Shown: piece after piece, positions 44,630 to 52,447 of the stretch
Layout: the number at the start of each line of letters is the position of its first letter
Numbering within the stretch: position 1 is the first letter of the stretch
Source: Dongia_B soli
GTDB lineage: Bacteria; Pseudomonadota; Alphaproteobacteria; Dongiales; Dongiaceae
Assembly: GCF_034044715.1 (NCBI RefSeq)
Contig: NZ_JAXCLW010000006.1
Span: 124,001-188,000 of the forward strand
Direction: 5' to 3'
DNA: 64,000 nucleotides
Translations under genes and position numbers: made by a program
Notes under the pieces: generated by a model
Databases searched by the model: none
Seen by the model: only the letters and a program-made list of their open reading frames with translations
Told to the model about the DNA's origin: nothing

Positions 44630-46327
44630 ATGGGCGACTATACCGAATTGATGCAGCAGTTGATGCGGCGCAAGGCCGCGCTGCAAAACGAGCGTCAGTC
44701 TTATCTTGCCCATTGGCAGGATCTCAGCGATTTCATCCTGCCGCGGCGGGGCCGCAATCTCCAGGGCGCGGAAGATCCGTATAAAGGGGGCAAGAAGAAC
44801 CAGCGCATCATCGACAGTACCGGCACCATCGCCGCGCGTACCTGCGCCTCCGGCCTGATGTCGGGCATCACCTCGCCGGCGCGGCCCTGGTTCCGCCTGA
44901 GCCTGCCGGATGCGCGGCTGGCCGATTATGTGCCGGTCAAAATCTGGCTGGACGAAGTGCGCAAGCGGATGCTGCGCGTGATGGCGAAGTCGAATTTCTA
45001 CAATTCCTTCGCCACGCTCTATGAGGAACTGTCGGTCTTCGGCACGGCGGTCAATCTGATCCTCGACGATGATGAGGACATCATCCGCTGTTATCCGCTG
45101 ACCGTTGGGGAGTATTTTCTCGCCAATGATCACCGTCTGGCGGTGGATACGCTTTATCGCGAATTCACCATGACGGTGGCGGGCATGGTGGGACAATTCG
45201 GCCTGGAGAATTGTTCCGATCGCATCCAGCAAAAATATCGCGACGGGCAGCTCGACCAGGAATATCGCGTTTGCCATGCCATCGAACCGAATGACAAGCG
45301 GGTCATCGGCTATGTCGACAACAAGAACATGCCCTATCGCTCGGTCTATTGGGAGGCGGGGCAGAGCTGCGAGAAGCCGCTGAACGTCTCCGGCTTTCGG
45401 GGCAGGCCGTTCCAGGCGGCGCGCTGGCATGTGACCGGCAACGATGTCTATGGCCGCTCGCCGGGCATGGATGCGCTGCCCTTCATCCGGCAATTGCAAT
45501 TCGAGCAAAAGCAGAAGGCCCAGGGCATCGCCAAGCAGGTCAATCCGCCCATGACCGCCAATGTGCAGATGAAGAACCAGGAAATGTCGGTCCTGCCGGG
45601 CGGCATCACCTTCACGCCGGCCAATGGCCAGGGGGCGGGCTTCGGCCCGGCCTATATGGTGAATGTCGAACTGGGCGAGCTGCGCCAGGATATCGCCGAT
45701 ATCCGCCAGCAGGTGAACCAGGCCTTCTTCGCCGATCTCTTCCTGATGATCTCGCAGCTTGATGACGTGCGCTCGGCGACCGAGATCATCGAGCGCAAGC
45801 AGGAAAAGCTGCTGATGCTGGGACCGGTCCTGGAACGGCTGCATGACGAGCTGTTGGATCCGGCGATCGACCGCGTCTTCAACATCCTGCTGGAACACGA
45901 TTTGCTGCCGGAGCCGCCAAAGGAGCTGCGCGGCCAGGATCTCGACATTGAATATATCTCCACCTTGGCACAGGCGCAGAAAGCCGCTGAGACCGGCAGT
46001 ATCGAGCGCATCTCCAGCTTCGTCGGCGGATTGGCCGGCGCCAAGCCGGATGTTCTCGATAAGATCGATTTCGATGCGGCGGTCGATGAATATGGCGATG
46101 CGCTGGGTGTGTCGCCGAAGATCATCCTCGGATCGGATCAAGTAGCCGAAGCCCGCGCCACGCGAGCCCAGGCGCAACAGCAGCAGCAGGCCATGGCGAT
46201 GGGCCAGCAGATGATCGCCGGCGCGAAGACGCTCTCCGACACCAAGCTCGGCGAGAATGGCAATGCGCTGGAGCGGGTGCTCGGGCGTCTCGGCGGTGCG
46301 GCTGCCGCCGGTGGGCAGGGAGCTTGA
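44630..46327 (+). CDS. Podovirus portal (head-to-tail connector) protein
   Basis: A 565-residue portal protein of the T7 gp8-like head-to-tail connector family (PF12236). The N-terminal helix with W..LSDFILPRRGR, then STGTIAARTCASGLMSGITSPARPWFRL and FNSFATLYEELSVFGTAVNL-type sequence (here YNSFATLYEEL) are typical, as is the long central YGRSPGMDALPFIRQLQFEQ. It ends in a Gln/Ala-rich tail. Twelve copies form the genome-entry ring. Start 44630 (MGDYTEL) is chosen over 44573, whose extra residues are not family-like. The absence of an adjacent terminase gene is notable. Confidence 0.92.
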   Translation: MGDYTELMQQLMRRKAALQNERQSYLAHWQDLSDFILPRRGRNLQGAEDPYKGGKKNQRIIDSTGTIAARTCASGLMSGITSPARPWFRLSLPDARLADYVPVKIWLDEVRKRMLRVMAKSNFYNSFATLYEELSVFGTAVNLILDDDEDIIRCYPLTVGEYFLANDHRLAVDTLYREFTMTVAGMVGQFGLENCSDRIQQKYRDGQLDQEYRVCHAIEPNDKRVIGYVDNKNMPYRSVYWEAGQSCEKPLNVSGFRGRPFQAARWHVTGNDVYGRSPGMDALPFIRQLQFEQKQKAQGIAKQVNPPMTANVQMKNQEMSVLPGGITFTPANGQGAGFGPAYMVNVELGELRQDIADIRQQVNQAFFADLFLMISQLDDVRSATEIIERKQEKLLMLGPVLERLHDELLDPAIDRVFNILLEHDLLPEPPKELRGQDLDIEYISTLAQAQKAAETGSIERISSFVGGLAGAKPDVLDKIDFDAAVDEYGDALGVSPKIILGSDQVAEARATRAQAQQQQQAMAMGQQMIAGAKTLSDTKLGENGNALERVLGRLGGAAAAGGQGA

Positions 46328-46463
46328 TGATGATGAAGGTTTGGTCGCTGCAGATTACCCCTTCTATGACCCTTCCGCGATGCGGGGGAGGAGATGATGG
46401 GGAGCAAGGGTGCTTTTTATTCCCTCCCGAGTTTGGGGGAAGGGTCAGGGAGGGGGCTCGTCG

Positions 46464-46802
46464 ATGACAGATTCCTTCGATGCCGGCGATGCCACGCAAG
46501 TCGGCGAGCGCCGGGAAAAGCTGAAGTTCAAGGAACGGGGCGATGGCGAGCAGTTCAAGGCGCTGATGGAGCAGAAGCCGTTTCGCGCTTTCGTCTGGCG
46601 GCTGCTGGCCGAAGCGCAAGTGTTCCAGCCGATCATGACCGGCAACAGCTACACCTTCATGAATGAAGGCAAAAGGCAGATCGGCCTTTGGGTCCTGGAA
46701 CAGATCAACCGCATCTGCCCGGATCTCTATGTCGTCATGGCCAAAGAGGCGACGGCGAGAGAAGCAGGAAACAAGCAGGAAAGGAATTTGATGAATGTCT
46801 GA
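46464..46802 (+). CDS. Bbp19-like phage protein
   Basis: A 112-residue protein resembling Bbp19 of Bordetella phage BPP-1: an ERREKLKFKE..GDGEQFKALM start and FRAFVWRLLAEAQVFQPIMT with the conserved NEGKRQIGLWVLEQI. Function unknown; found between portal and scaffold genes in podoviruses. Start 46464 (MTDSFDAG) has GGGAGGGGG upstream; the frame begins earlier at 46410 without support. It overlaps the scaffold gene by eight bases. Confidence 0.75.
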   Translation: MTDSFDAGDATQVGERREKLKFKERGDGEQFKALMEQKPFRAFVWRLLAEAQVFQPIMTGNSYTFMNEGKRQIGLWVLEQINRICPDLYVVMAKEATAREAGNKQERNLMNV

Positions 46803-47439
46803 CACAGAAGCCGCACAGTCCACCGAGGCGGTCGCCAGTGAACAGACGTTGCTCGGCACCGAGAAAGCAGGCGGCCCGGATGCGAAGGCCGGTACTGCTG
46901 GGACCGAGACTTCGGCTGGTGACGGCAAGCCGGGTTCCGATGCGACAGATGCGTCGGGCGAGGCGATCACCTATGCCGATTTTACCTTGCCCGAAGGTAC
47001 GCAGATCGATGGCGAGCGATTGGACGAAGCGAAAAAGATGTTCGCCGCGGACGGCCTGTCGCAGGACCGGGCGCAAGCCTATGTCGATCTTTATACCGAG
47101 AAGCTGAAGGAAGCCACGGAGGCTCCCTACAAGCTATGGGCGGACACGCAGCGCGCATGGCAGGACGAGGTTCGCGCCGATCGGGAGATCGGCGGCGCCA
47201 AGCTGGCAGGCAATCTGAGCATTGCCGCCAAGGCCATCGACCGGTTCGGCGGCGACGGGCTGCGCCAGGCTTTGAATGTCAGCGGGGCGGGGAACCATCC
47301 CGATGTCATTCGCGCCTTCATTCGCATCGGCAAGGCGATTTCGGAGGATTCCATGGTGATGGGGCGCGGCGTCGCGCATCAAAGCCGGAACCGTGCCGAG
47401 CGCCTCTATCCAACCGATCCCCTGAAGCCGCGGGACTAA
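46795..47439 (+). CDS. Phage scaffold/capsid assembly protein
   Basis: A 214-residue acidic protein with a disordered Thr/Ala/Gly-rich N-terminus (about 1-55), a central segment YADFTLPEGTQIDGERLDEAKKMF typical of podovirus head-assembly scaffolds, a helical middle and a basic C-terminus. Its place just before the major capsid gene fits the T7 gp9 position. AAGGAATTTG lies before the ATG, inside the end of the Bbp19-like gene. Confidence 0.78.
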   Translation: MSDTEAAQSTEAVASEQTLLGTEKAGGPDAKAGTAGTETSAGDGKPGSDATDASGEAITYADFTLPEGTQIDGERLDEAKKMFAADGLSQDRAQAYVDLYTEKLKEATEAPYKLWADTQRAWQDEVRADREIGGAKLAGNLSIAAKAIDRFGGDGLRQALNVSGAGNHPDVIRAFIRIGKAISEDSMVMGRGVAHQSRNRAERLYPTDPLKPRD

Positions 47440-47474
47440 TCCCACGCCTCAGGCGACTTAATCAGGAGTGACAC

Positions 47475-48473
47475 ATGGCGACCATCGGTGGTCAATATCT
47501 CAGCATCACGGATCTTGCCAAGCGGATGACCGCTGACGACAAGATCGCGGATGTCATCGACATCCTTACGCAAACCAATGAAGTCCTGGACGATATGGTC
47601 TGGGTCGAAGGCAACCTGCCGACCGGCCATCTGACCACGATCCGCACCGGCCTGCCGCAGGCGACCTGGCGTCTGCTCTATCAGGGCGCGCAGCCGCAGA
47701 AGTCGACGACCGCGCAGATTACGGACACGACCGGCATGCTGGAAACCTACAGCATCGTCGATAAGGACCTGGCCGATCTCAACGGCAATGCCGCCGACTT
47801 CCGCCTGTCGGAAGACGAAGCCTTCCTGGAAGGCATGAACCAGCAGATGGCGCAGACCTTGTTCTACGGCAATATCGCCGCCAATCCGGAACGCTTCCAG
47901 GGCCTCGCCCCGCGCTACAACACGGTGCAGAACTCCGTCGCCGAGACGGCGAACAATGTCATCGATGGCGGCGGCACCGGTTCCACCAATACCAGCGTCT
48001 GGCTGCTGGTCTGGGGCAAGCGCACCATCCACGGCATCTATCCCAAGGGATCGAAAGCCGGCCTGACCCATGAAGATGTCAGCACCCCGGCGCCGATCGA
48101 TGACGGCACGGGCGGCAAGTACCAGGCCTATCAGACCAAGTATCAGTGGAAATGCGGCCTCACGGTGCGCGATTGGCGCTTTGCCGTGCGCATCGCCAAT
48201 ATCGACGTGCCGTCGCTGGCGGGCGCCTCGCCGATCAATCTCCAGCGCCTGTTCATCCGTGCGATCAGCAAGGTGCCCAGCCTGAAGCTCGGCCGGCCGG
48301 TCTTCTATGTGAACCGCGCGGTCAAGACCTGGGCCGATATCCAGCAGACCGAGAAGCCGACACTCGGCTTCCACACGGTCGAGGATGCCCAGGGCAATCC
48401 GCTGACCGCCTTCCGCGGCATTCCGATCCGCCTGGTGGATCAGTTGCTGAACACCGAGGCGCGCGTCGTCTGA
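47475..48473 (+). CDS. Major capsid protein
   Basis: A 332-residue HK97-fold-type major capsid protein of the BPP-1 (Bbp17) / GP7 group: ITDLAKRMTADDKIADVIDI, LTQTNEVLDDMVWVEGNLPTGH and WKCGLTVRDWRFAVRIANID are recognisable. It follows the scaffold gene after 35 bases with AGGAGTG before the ATG. A strong hairpin at 48490-48515 follows, as often seen after highly expressed capsid genes. Confidence 0.9.
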   Translation: MATIGGQYLSITDLAKRMTADDKIADVIDILTQTNEVLDDMVWVEGNLPTGHLTTIRTGLPQATWRLLYQGAQPQKSTTAQITDTTGMLETYSIVDKDLADLNGNAADFRLSEDEAFLEGMNQQMAQTLFYGNIAANPERFQGLAPRYNTVQNSVAETANNVIDGGGTGSTNTSVWLLVWGKRTIHGIYPKGSKAGLTHEDVSTPAPIDDGTGGKYQAYQTKYQWKCGLTVRDWRFAVRIANIDVPSLAGASPINLQRLFIRAISKVPSLKLGRPVFYVNRAVKTWADIQQTEKPTLGFHTVEDAQGNPLTAFRGIPIRLVDQLLNTEARVV

Positions 48474-48489
48474 GGCGACGAAACCTGCT

Positions 48490-48515
48490 CCTCGTCCGTC
48501 CTTTGGCGGGCGAGG
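48490..48515 (+). terminator. Hairpin after the major capsid gene
   Basis: CCTCGTCCG pairs with CGGGCGAGG (one G-T pair) around an 8-base loop. It lies 17 bases after the capsid stop codon and 42 before the cement gene. No T tract. It may stabilise the capsid mRNA or reduce read-through. Confidence 0.45.
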
Positions 48516-48556
48516 GGCGCTTCGGATAACGCGACAAAGAAATAAAGGATTCCATC

Positions 48557-49003
48557 ATGATCTTGGACAGCACCAATCTGTTCTCCAACCAGCAGGCGGT
48601 CACGGCAACGGCCAATTCGACCAATGTGATCGACCTGAAAAGCGCCCGTGACCTGGGGCCGGGGCGCGACGCCAATGTCTTCATCGCCGTGACCCAGGAT
48701 GCAGCCGCTGCCGGCGCCGCCACGGTGCAGTTTGCGCTGGTGGCGGCGGATAGCGCCGATCTCGCCACCAATCCGGTCGTGCTGCTGCAGACCGATGCGG
48801 TGGGCAAGGCGGCACTGACGGCAGGCGCGCAGGTTCTGCGCGCCGCCGTGCCGACCGCGCGGAGCGGCGGCAAGCGTTACCTCGGCATCACCTATACGGT
48901 GGCCAACGGGCCGCTGACCGCCGGCAAGTTCACCGCCGGCCTGGCGCTCGATCTGCAGGCTAACATCGCCTATCCGGAAGCGCTGAACGTTTCCGGCTTC
49001 TAA
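48557..49003 (+). CDS. Bbp16-family capsid cement protein
   Basis: A 148-residue protein of the Bbp16 family that decorates and stabilises BPP-1-type capsids: MILDSTNLFSNQQAVTATAN start, IDLKSARDLGPGRDANVFI, and C-terminal GKRYLGITYTVA(N)GPLTAGKFTAGL. AAGGATTCC precedes the ATG. Two palindromic repeats lie between this gene and the next. Confidence 0.88.
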   Translation: MILDSTNLFSNQQAVTATANSTNVIDLKSARDLGPGRDANVFIAVTQDAAAAGAATVQFALVAADSADLATNPVVLLQTDAVGKAALTAGAQVLRAAVPTARSGGKRYLGITYTVANGPLTAGKFTAGLALDLQANIAYPEALNVSGF

Positions 49004-49020
49004 CAGCCTGCGGCGCTGCC

Positions 49021-49051
49021 ATGGATCCTCGGATCAAGCCCGAGGGTCCAT
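49021..49051. repeat. Chromosomal palindromic repeat, symmetric variant
   Basis: ATGGATCCTCGGATCAAGCC then CGAGGGTCCAT. Here both ends read ATGGA.CC, so the palindrome is nearly perfect and the usual TGACAA tail is missing. It lies 18 bases after the cement gene stop, inside the phage block. Confidence 0.75.
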
Positions 49052-49109
49052 GGTTTAGGCCGATGACCACGTCAAAACCGTAGGAGACGGCGCTATAGGT
49101 CTCGCGAGA

Positions 49110-49180
49110 GCCTTCAGTCGCAACGGTGGACCCTCGGATCAAGTCCGAGGGTGACAACCTTGTTTGTCGCGGCTGGGGTG
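49110..49180. repeat. Chromosomal palindromic repeat with flanks
   Basis: Left flank CCTTCAGTCGCAACGG, core TGGACCCTCGGATCAAGTCC then GAGGGTGACAA (49127-49157), right tail CCTTGTTTGTCGC. The left flank matches that of the copy at 52936. A second repeat inside the phage morphogenesis block. Confidence 0.8.
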
Positions 49181-49235
49181 CAACGCGGCCCGTAGTGACA
49201 TCCTCAACAACGCAGACGATCAGAGAGGCTTGAAC

Positions 49236-49469
49236 ATGCCGCGTTACCGGGTGCTGGAAACATCCTTCATCGCCGACCGTATCTATGAAGCCGGCGCCGA
49301 GCTCGATTATGGCGAGCTGCCGGGCAGCAATCTGGAGCCGCTGGATGGCGCCGCACGCAAGGCACAGAAGGCGGCGGAAGCTTTGGCAGCGGCGCGCGCG
49401 GACTGGGCCGATCCCGAGGCCGAAGAGGCGGCGCCGATGGACCTCGCCGCGACCTTCGATCTCGCCTGA
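49236..49469 (+). CDS. Small phage protein
   Basis: A 77-residue protein: MPRYRVLETSFIADRIYEAG with an EAGAELDYGELPGSNLEPLD motif, then an Ala/Glu-rich C-terminus. Small proteins with this layout occur between capsid and gp11-like genes of podoviruses; function unknown. Start 49236 has AGAGAGG upstream, while the longer frame from 49164 starts in the palindromic repeat. Confidence 0.65.
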   Translation: MPRYRVLETSFIADRIYEAGAELDYGELPGSNLEPLDGAARKAQKAAEALAAARADWADPEAEEAAPMDLAATFDLA

Positions 49470-49509
49470 CGCAGCACGTTTATCCATCATTCAACAGGAG
49501 TGAGCCGCC

Positions 49510-50145
49510 ATGGCCGATCTTATCCAGATCGCCAATCTGTCCTTGTCGCGCATCGGCACGCGCTCGACCATTGCCGATCTGGCGGAAGACAGCCCGGAAG
49601 CGCGTGCCTTCAACATCATCTATGAGCAGGCGCGCGACGAGACGCTGGAAGCGGTCGATTGGGGCTTCGCGCGGGGCCGGCGCTATCTCGCCGATCTCGG
49701 CAATCCGCCGGTCGATTGGCAATTCCGTTACGCCTATCCCAATGACTGCCTGAAGATCCGCAGCCTCTACCAGCCGCTTGCCGTCTGGCGCGGACGGCTG
49801 TCGTCGATCGACAGCAATGCTTCGGCCGATCCGGTGCCCTACGAAGTGGCGATCGACAGGGACGGGCAGGGCAATGATCTGAAAGTGATCTATTGCGACC
49901 AGCCGCAGGCGCTTGCCTTCTATACCCGCCGCATCAGCAACACGACCTTGTTTCCGCCCGGCTTCTTGACCGCTCTGTCCTGGGCCTGCGGCGCGCAGAT
50001 GGCGGTGCCGCTGACCGGCAATACGCAATTGATGCAGGCCTGCCTGACGATGTGGCGCGATGCCGTCGGCTCGGCGGCGGCGGCCGATGCCAATGAAGGC
50101 TTCAAGGATCAGAACGTCACCCCGGACTGGATCGCGCAACGATGA
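49510..50145 (+). CDS. gp11-like tail tubular protein A / head-tail adaptor
   Basis: A 211-residue protein of the T7 gp11-like adaptor group: IQIANLSLSRIGT start, ARAFNIIYEQARDETLEAVDW, then YPNDCLKIRSLY, and a C-terminal SWACGAQMAVPLTGNTQLMQ with helical end. It attaches the nozzle to the portal. AGGAGTGAGCC precedes the ATG. Its stop overlaps the ATG of the gp12-like gene by four bases, as in related phages. Confidence 0.82.
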   Translation: MADLIQIANLSLSRIGTRSTIADLAEDSPEARAFNIIYEQARDETLEAVDWGFARGRRYLADLGNPPVDWQFRYAYPNDCLKIRSLYQPLAVWRGRLSSIDSNASADPVPYEVAIDRDGQGNDLKVIYCDQPQALAFYTRRISNTTLFPPGFLTALSWACGAQMAVPLTGNTQLMQACLTMWRDAVGSAAAADANEGFKDQNVTPDWIAQR

Positions 50146-51305
50146 CCCAGAATGTCATTCAGCCCTCCTTCGCCGCCGGCGAATTATCGCCCAAGCTCTA
50201 TGCCCGGGTCGACCAGGCGATGTACCGGGTCGGCGCCCGCAAGATGCTGAACTTCTTCGTCCATCCCGCCGGCGGCGCCAGCAACCGGCCGGGCACGGAA
50301 TTTGTCGGCGCGGTTAAGGACAGCGCCATACGTGGCCGGCTGATCCCGTTCCAGTTCAATACCCAGCATACCTATGTGCTGGAATTCGGCGACCAGGTGA
50401 TGCGGGTCATCAAGGATGGCGGCTATGTTCTATCCGATCCGGACACGATTTATGAAATTCCGACCCCCTATGCCGGTGAAGATCTGCCATTGCTGAAATA
50501 CACGCAGTCGGCGGATGTGATGACCTTCTGCCACCCCAATTACCAGCCGCAGGATTTGTCGCGCGCTGGGGATGCGGAATGGACATTCAGCCCGGTCAGT
50601 TTTTACCCGACGGTAACCCGTCCCTCTGGCCTCAGCGCGGTGGTCGCGACGGGCGGTTCCAGCGTCTACCGCTACAAGGTCACGGCGGTGAATGGCGATG
50701 ACACCGAAGAGAGCCTGCCCGGCATTGCACCCGCAATGGGCATTACGGCAATCTCAAAAGCAAAGCCGACTGTCGTAGCGACGGGGTCAGCGCACGGCCT
50801 GCAGACGGGAGACGAAATCTGCATTGTAACGGCACCGGGAATGCCGGAGGTCGCGGGCGGATATTTCCTCATCGTGGTGACCGGGGCGACCTCTTTCAGC
50901 TTGCGCAAGCTGGATAACAGCGATGTCGATAGCACCGGTTATGGGACATATACCGGTGGTGGTGCCTTAGGCGCGGCATTCATCCGGACGGCAGGCTCCG
51001 CGGCGCTCTCCTCCACCAATACCATAACAGTTTCCTGGGCTGGCCAATCCGGCGTTTCAAAATTCAATATCTATCGGGAAATCAGCGCACCTTTGGATAT
51101 ATCGGGTCATCCAGCTCGACCAGTTTCAAAGACGACAATATCAAACCGGACACAGGCGATACGCCGCCCGCGATCCGCGACCCGTTCGAGGGTAAGAATT
51201 GGCCGAGCACCGTCGCCTATCACGAGCAGCGCAAATTCTTCGCCAATTCGACGCAGAAGCCGCAGACGCTCTGGGCGACGCAGACCGGCAATTTCAAGAA
51301 CATGA
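50142..51305 (+). CDS. gp12-like tail nozzle protein, N-terminal part (frameshifted)
   Basis: A 387-codon open frame that is the first part of a tail tubular protein B (gp12)-like gene: IQPSFAAGELSPKLYARVDQ and RKMLNFFVHPAGGASNRPGT are classical. After residue 316 (at about 51092-51094) the frame becomes nonsense rich in Arg and Ser. Genuine sequence (FGYIGSSSSTSFKDDN..., then KNWPSTVAYHEQRKFF) continues in another frame into the next open frame. One extra T at the CCTTTGG run would restore PFGYIG. Residues about 202-275 contain an FCCH-like inserted domain (SAHGLQTGDEICI...). Either a real -1 mutation or an assembly error. Confidence 0.8.
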   Translation: MTQNVIQPSFAAGELSPKLYARVDQAMYRVGARKMLNFFVHPAGGASNRPGTEFVGAVKDSAIRGRLIPFQFNTQHTYVLEFGDQVMRVIKDGGYVLSDPDTIYEIPTPYAGEDLPLLKYTQSADVMTFCHPNYQPQDLSRAGDAEWTFSPVSFYPTVTRPSGLSAVVATGGSSVYRYKVTAVNGDDTEESLPGIAPAMGITAISKAKPTVVATGSAHGLQTGDEICIVTAPGMPEVAGGYFLIVVTGATSFSLRKLDNSDVDSTGYGTYTGGGALGAAFIRTAGSAALSSTNTITVSWAGQSGVSKFNIYREISAPLDISGHPARPVSKTTISNRTQAIRRPRSATRSRVRIGRAPSPITSSANSSPIRRRSRRRSGRRRPAISRT

Positions 51306-52447
51306 ATGTCGCCTCGCCGACCAAGGATGACGATGCCATCACCCGGACGCTGGTCTCCTCCCAGGTCAATGCCATCCGGCACATGGTGTCGATGAATGTG
51401 CTGATCCTGCTGACCAGCGGGGCGGAATGGAAATGCTATGCCGGGTCGAATGGCGATGCGATCACCCCGGCCAGTTGCTACACCAAGCCGCAATCCTATA
51501 ACGGCAGCAGCGACGTGCAGCCGATCGTCTCCAACAACGCCATTCTCTATATCCAGGAGAAGGGCAGCGTGGTGCGCGACCTGCTCTATGATTTCGCCAC
51601 CGATTCCTATAGCGGCACCGACCGCTCGGTCTGGGCCGATCACCTGTTCTACGGCCATACGATCCGCGAATGGGGCTATGCGCAGGAGCCGTTCCGCATC
51701 ATCTGGGCGGTGCGGGAGGACGGTGTGCTGCTGGGCTTCACCTATATGCGCGAGCAGCAGGTCTTCGGCTGGCACCGCCACGCGACCGACGGCTTCTTCG
51801 AAAGCGTCGCGGTGATCTCCGAGAATGGCGAGGACGTGCCGTACTTCATCGTCCGGCGCGAGGTCAATGGCGAAACAAAGCGCTATGTCGAGCGGCTGCA
51901 CAGTCGACTGTTCGAGGATGTGGTCGATGCCTGGTTCCTCGATTGCGCCCTGCAATACGACGGTGAGCCGACCATGACGGTTTCCAACCTGGATCACCTG
52001 GAAGGAAAGACGGTCGGGGTGTTGGGTGATGGCAATGTCTTTCCCAATGCCGTGGTGACCGATGGCAAGATCACGCTCGACAATCCGGTCGGCAAGATCA
52101 CCATCGGCCTGCCTTATACGGCGGAGCTGGAGACGCTCGACCTCGATGTCGGCGACCCCACCATCCAGGGCAAGCGCAAGAAGCTCTCCGCCGTCACGGT
52201 CAAGGTGGAGAAGACGCGCGGCCTGAAGATCGGTGGCATCTATGAGAACGGCCAGTATTCCCGGCTGACCGAGGTCAAGGAACGCAGCAACCAGATGTAT
52301 GGCACGCCGATCGGCCTGCTGACCGGCAATGAGCGGGTGGTGCTGGACCCCAATTGGAACAGCAACGGCCGCATCCTGATCCGCCAGGATAATCCGCTGC
52401 CCTGCACTGTGCTGGCGACGATCCCGGAGGTGGATCTTGGCGCGTAA
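51302..52447 (+). CDS. gp12-like tail nozzle protein, C-terminal part (frameshifted)
   Basis: The second part of the gp12-like gene, 381 codons from ATG 51302, although the true coding sequence continues leftward in this frame to about 51095. Content is typical: EWKCYAGSNGDAITPASCYT, REWGYAQEPFRIIWAVREDG, LLGFTYMREQQVFGWHRHAT and LDCALQYDG. Together with 50142-51094 the intact product would be about 768 residues, close to T7 gp12. The ATG at 51302 has no ribosome binding site, so independent translation is doubtful. Its end overlaps the gp13-like gene by 11 bases. Confidence 0.8.
   Translation: MNVASPTKDDDAITRTLVSSQVNAIRHMVSMNVLILLTSGAEWKCYAGSNGDAITPASCYTKPQSYNGSSDVQPIVSNNAILYIQEKGSVVRDLLYDFATDSYSGTDRSVWADHLFYGHTIREWGYAQEPFRIIWAVREDGVLLGFTYMREQQVFGWHRHATDGFFESVAVISENGEDVPYFIVRREVNGETKRYVERLHSRLFEDVVDAWFLDCALQYDGEPTMTVSNLDHLEGKTVGVLGDGNVFPNAVVTDGKITLDNPVGKITIGLPYTAELETLDLDVGDPTIQGKRKKLSAVTVKVEKTRGLKIGGIYENGQYSRLTEVKERSNQMYGTPIGLLTGNERVVLDPNWNSNGRILIRQDNPLPCTVLATIPEVDLGA

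Noticed and set aside
44618..46177. 519-codon minus-strand frame opposite the portal gene
   Set aside because: Antisense shadow of a well-recognised portal protein.
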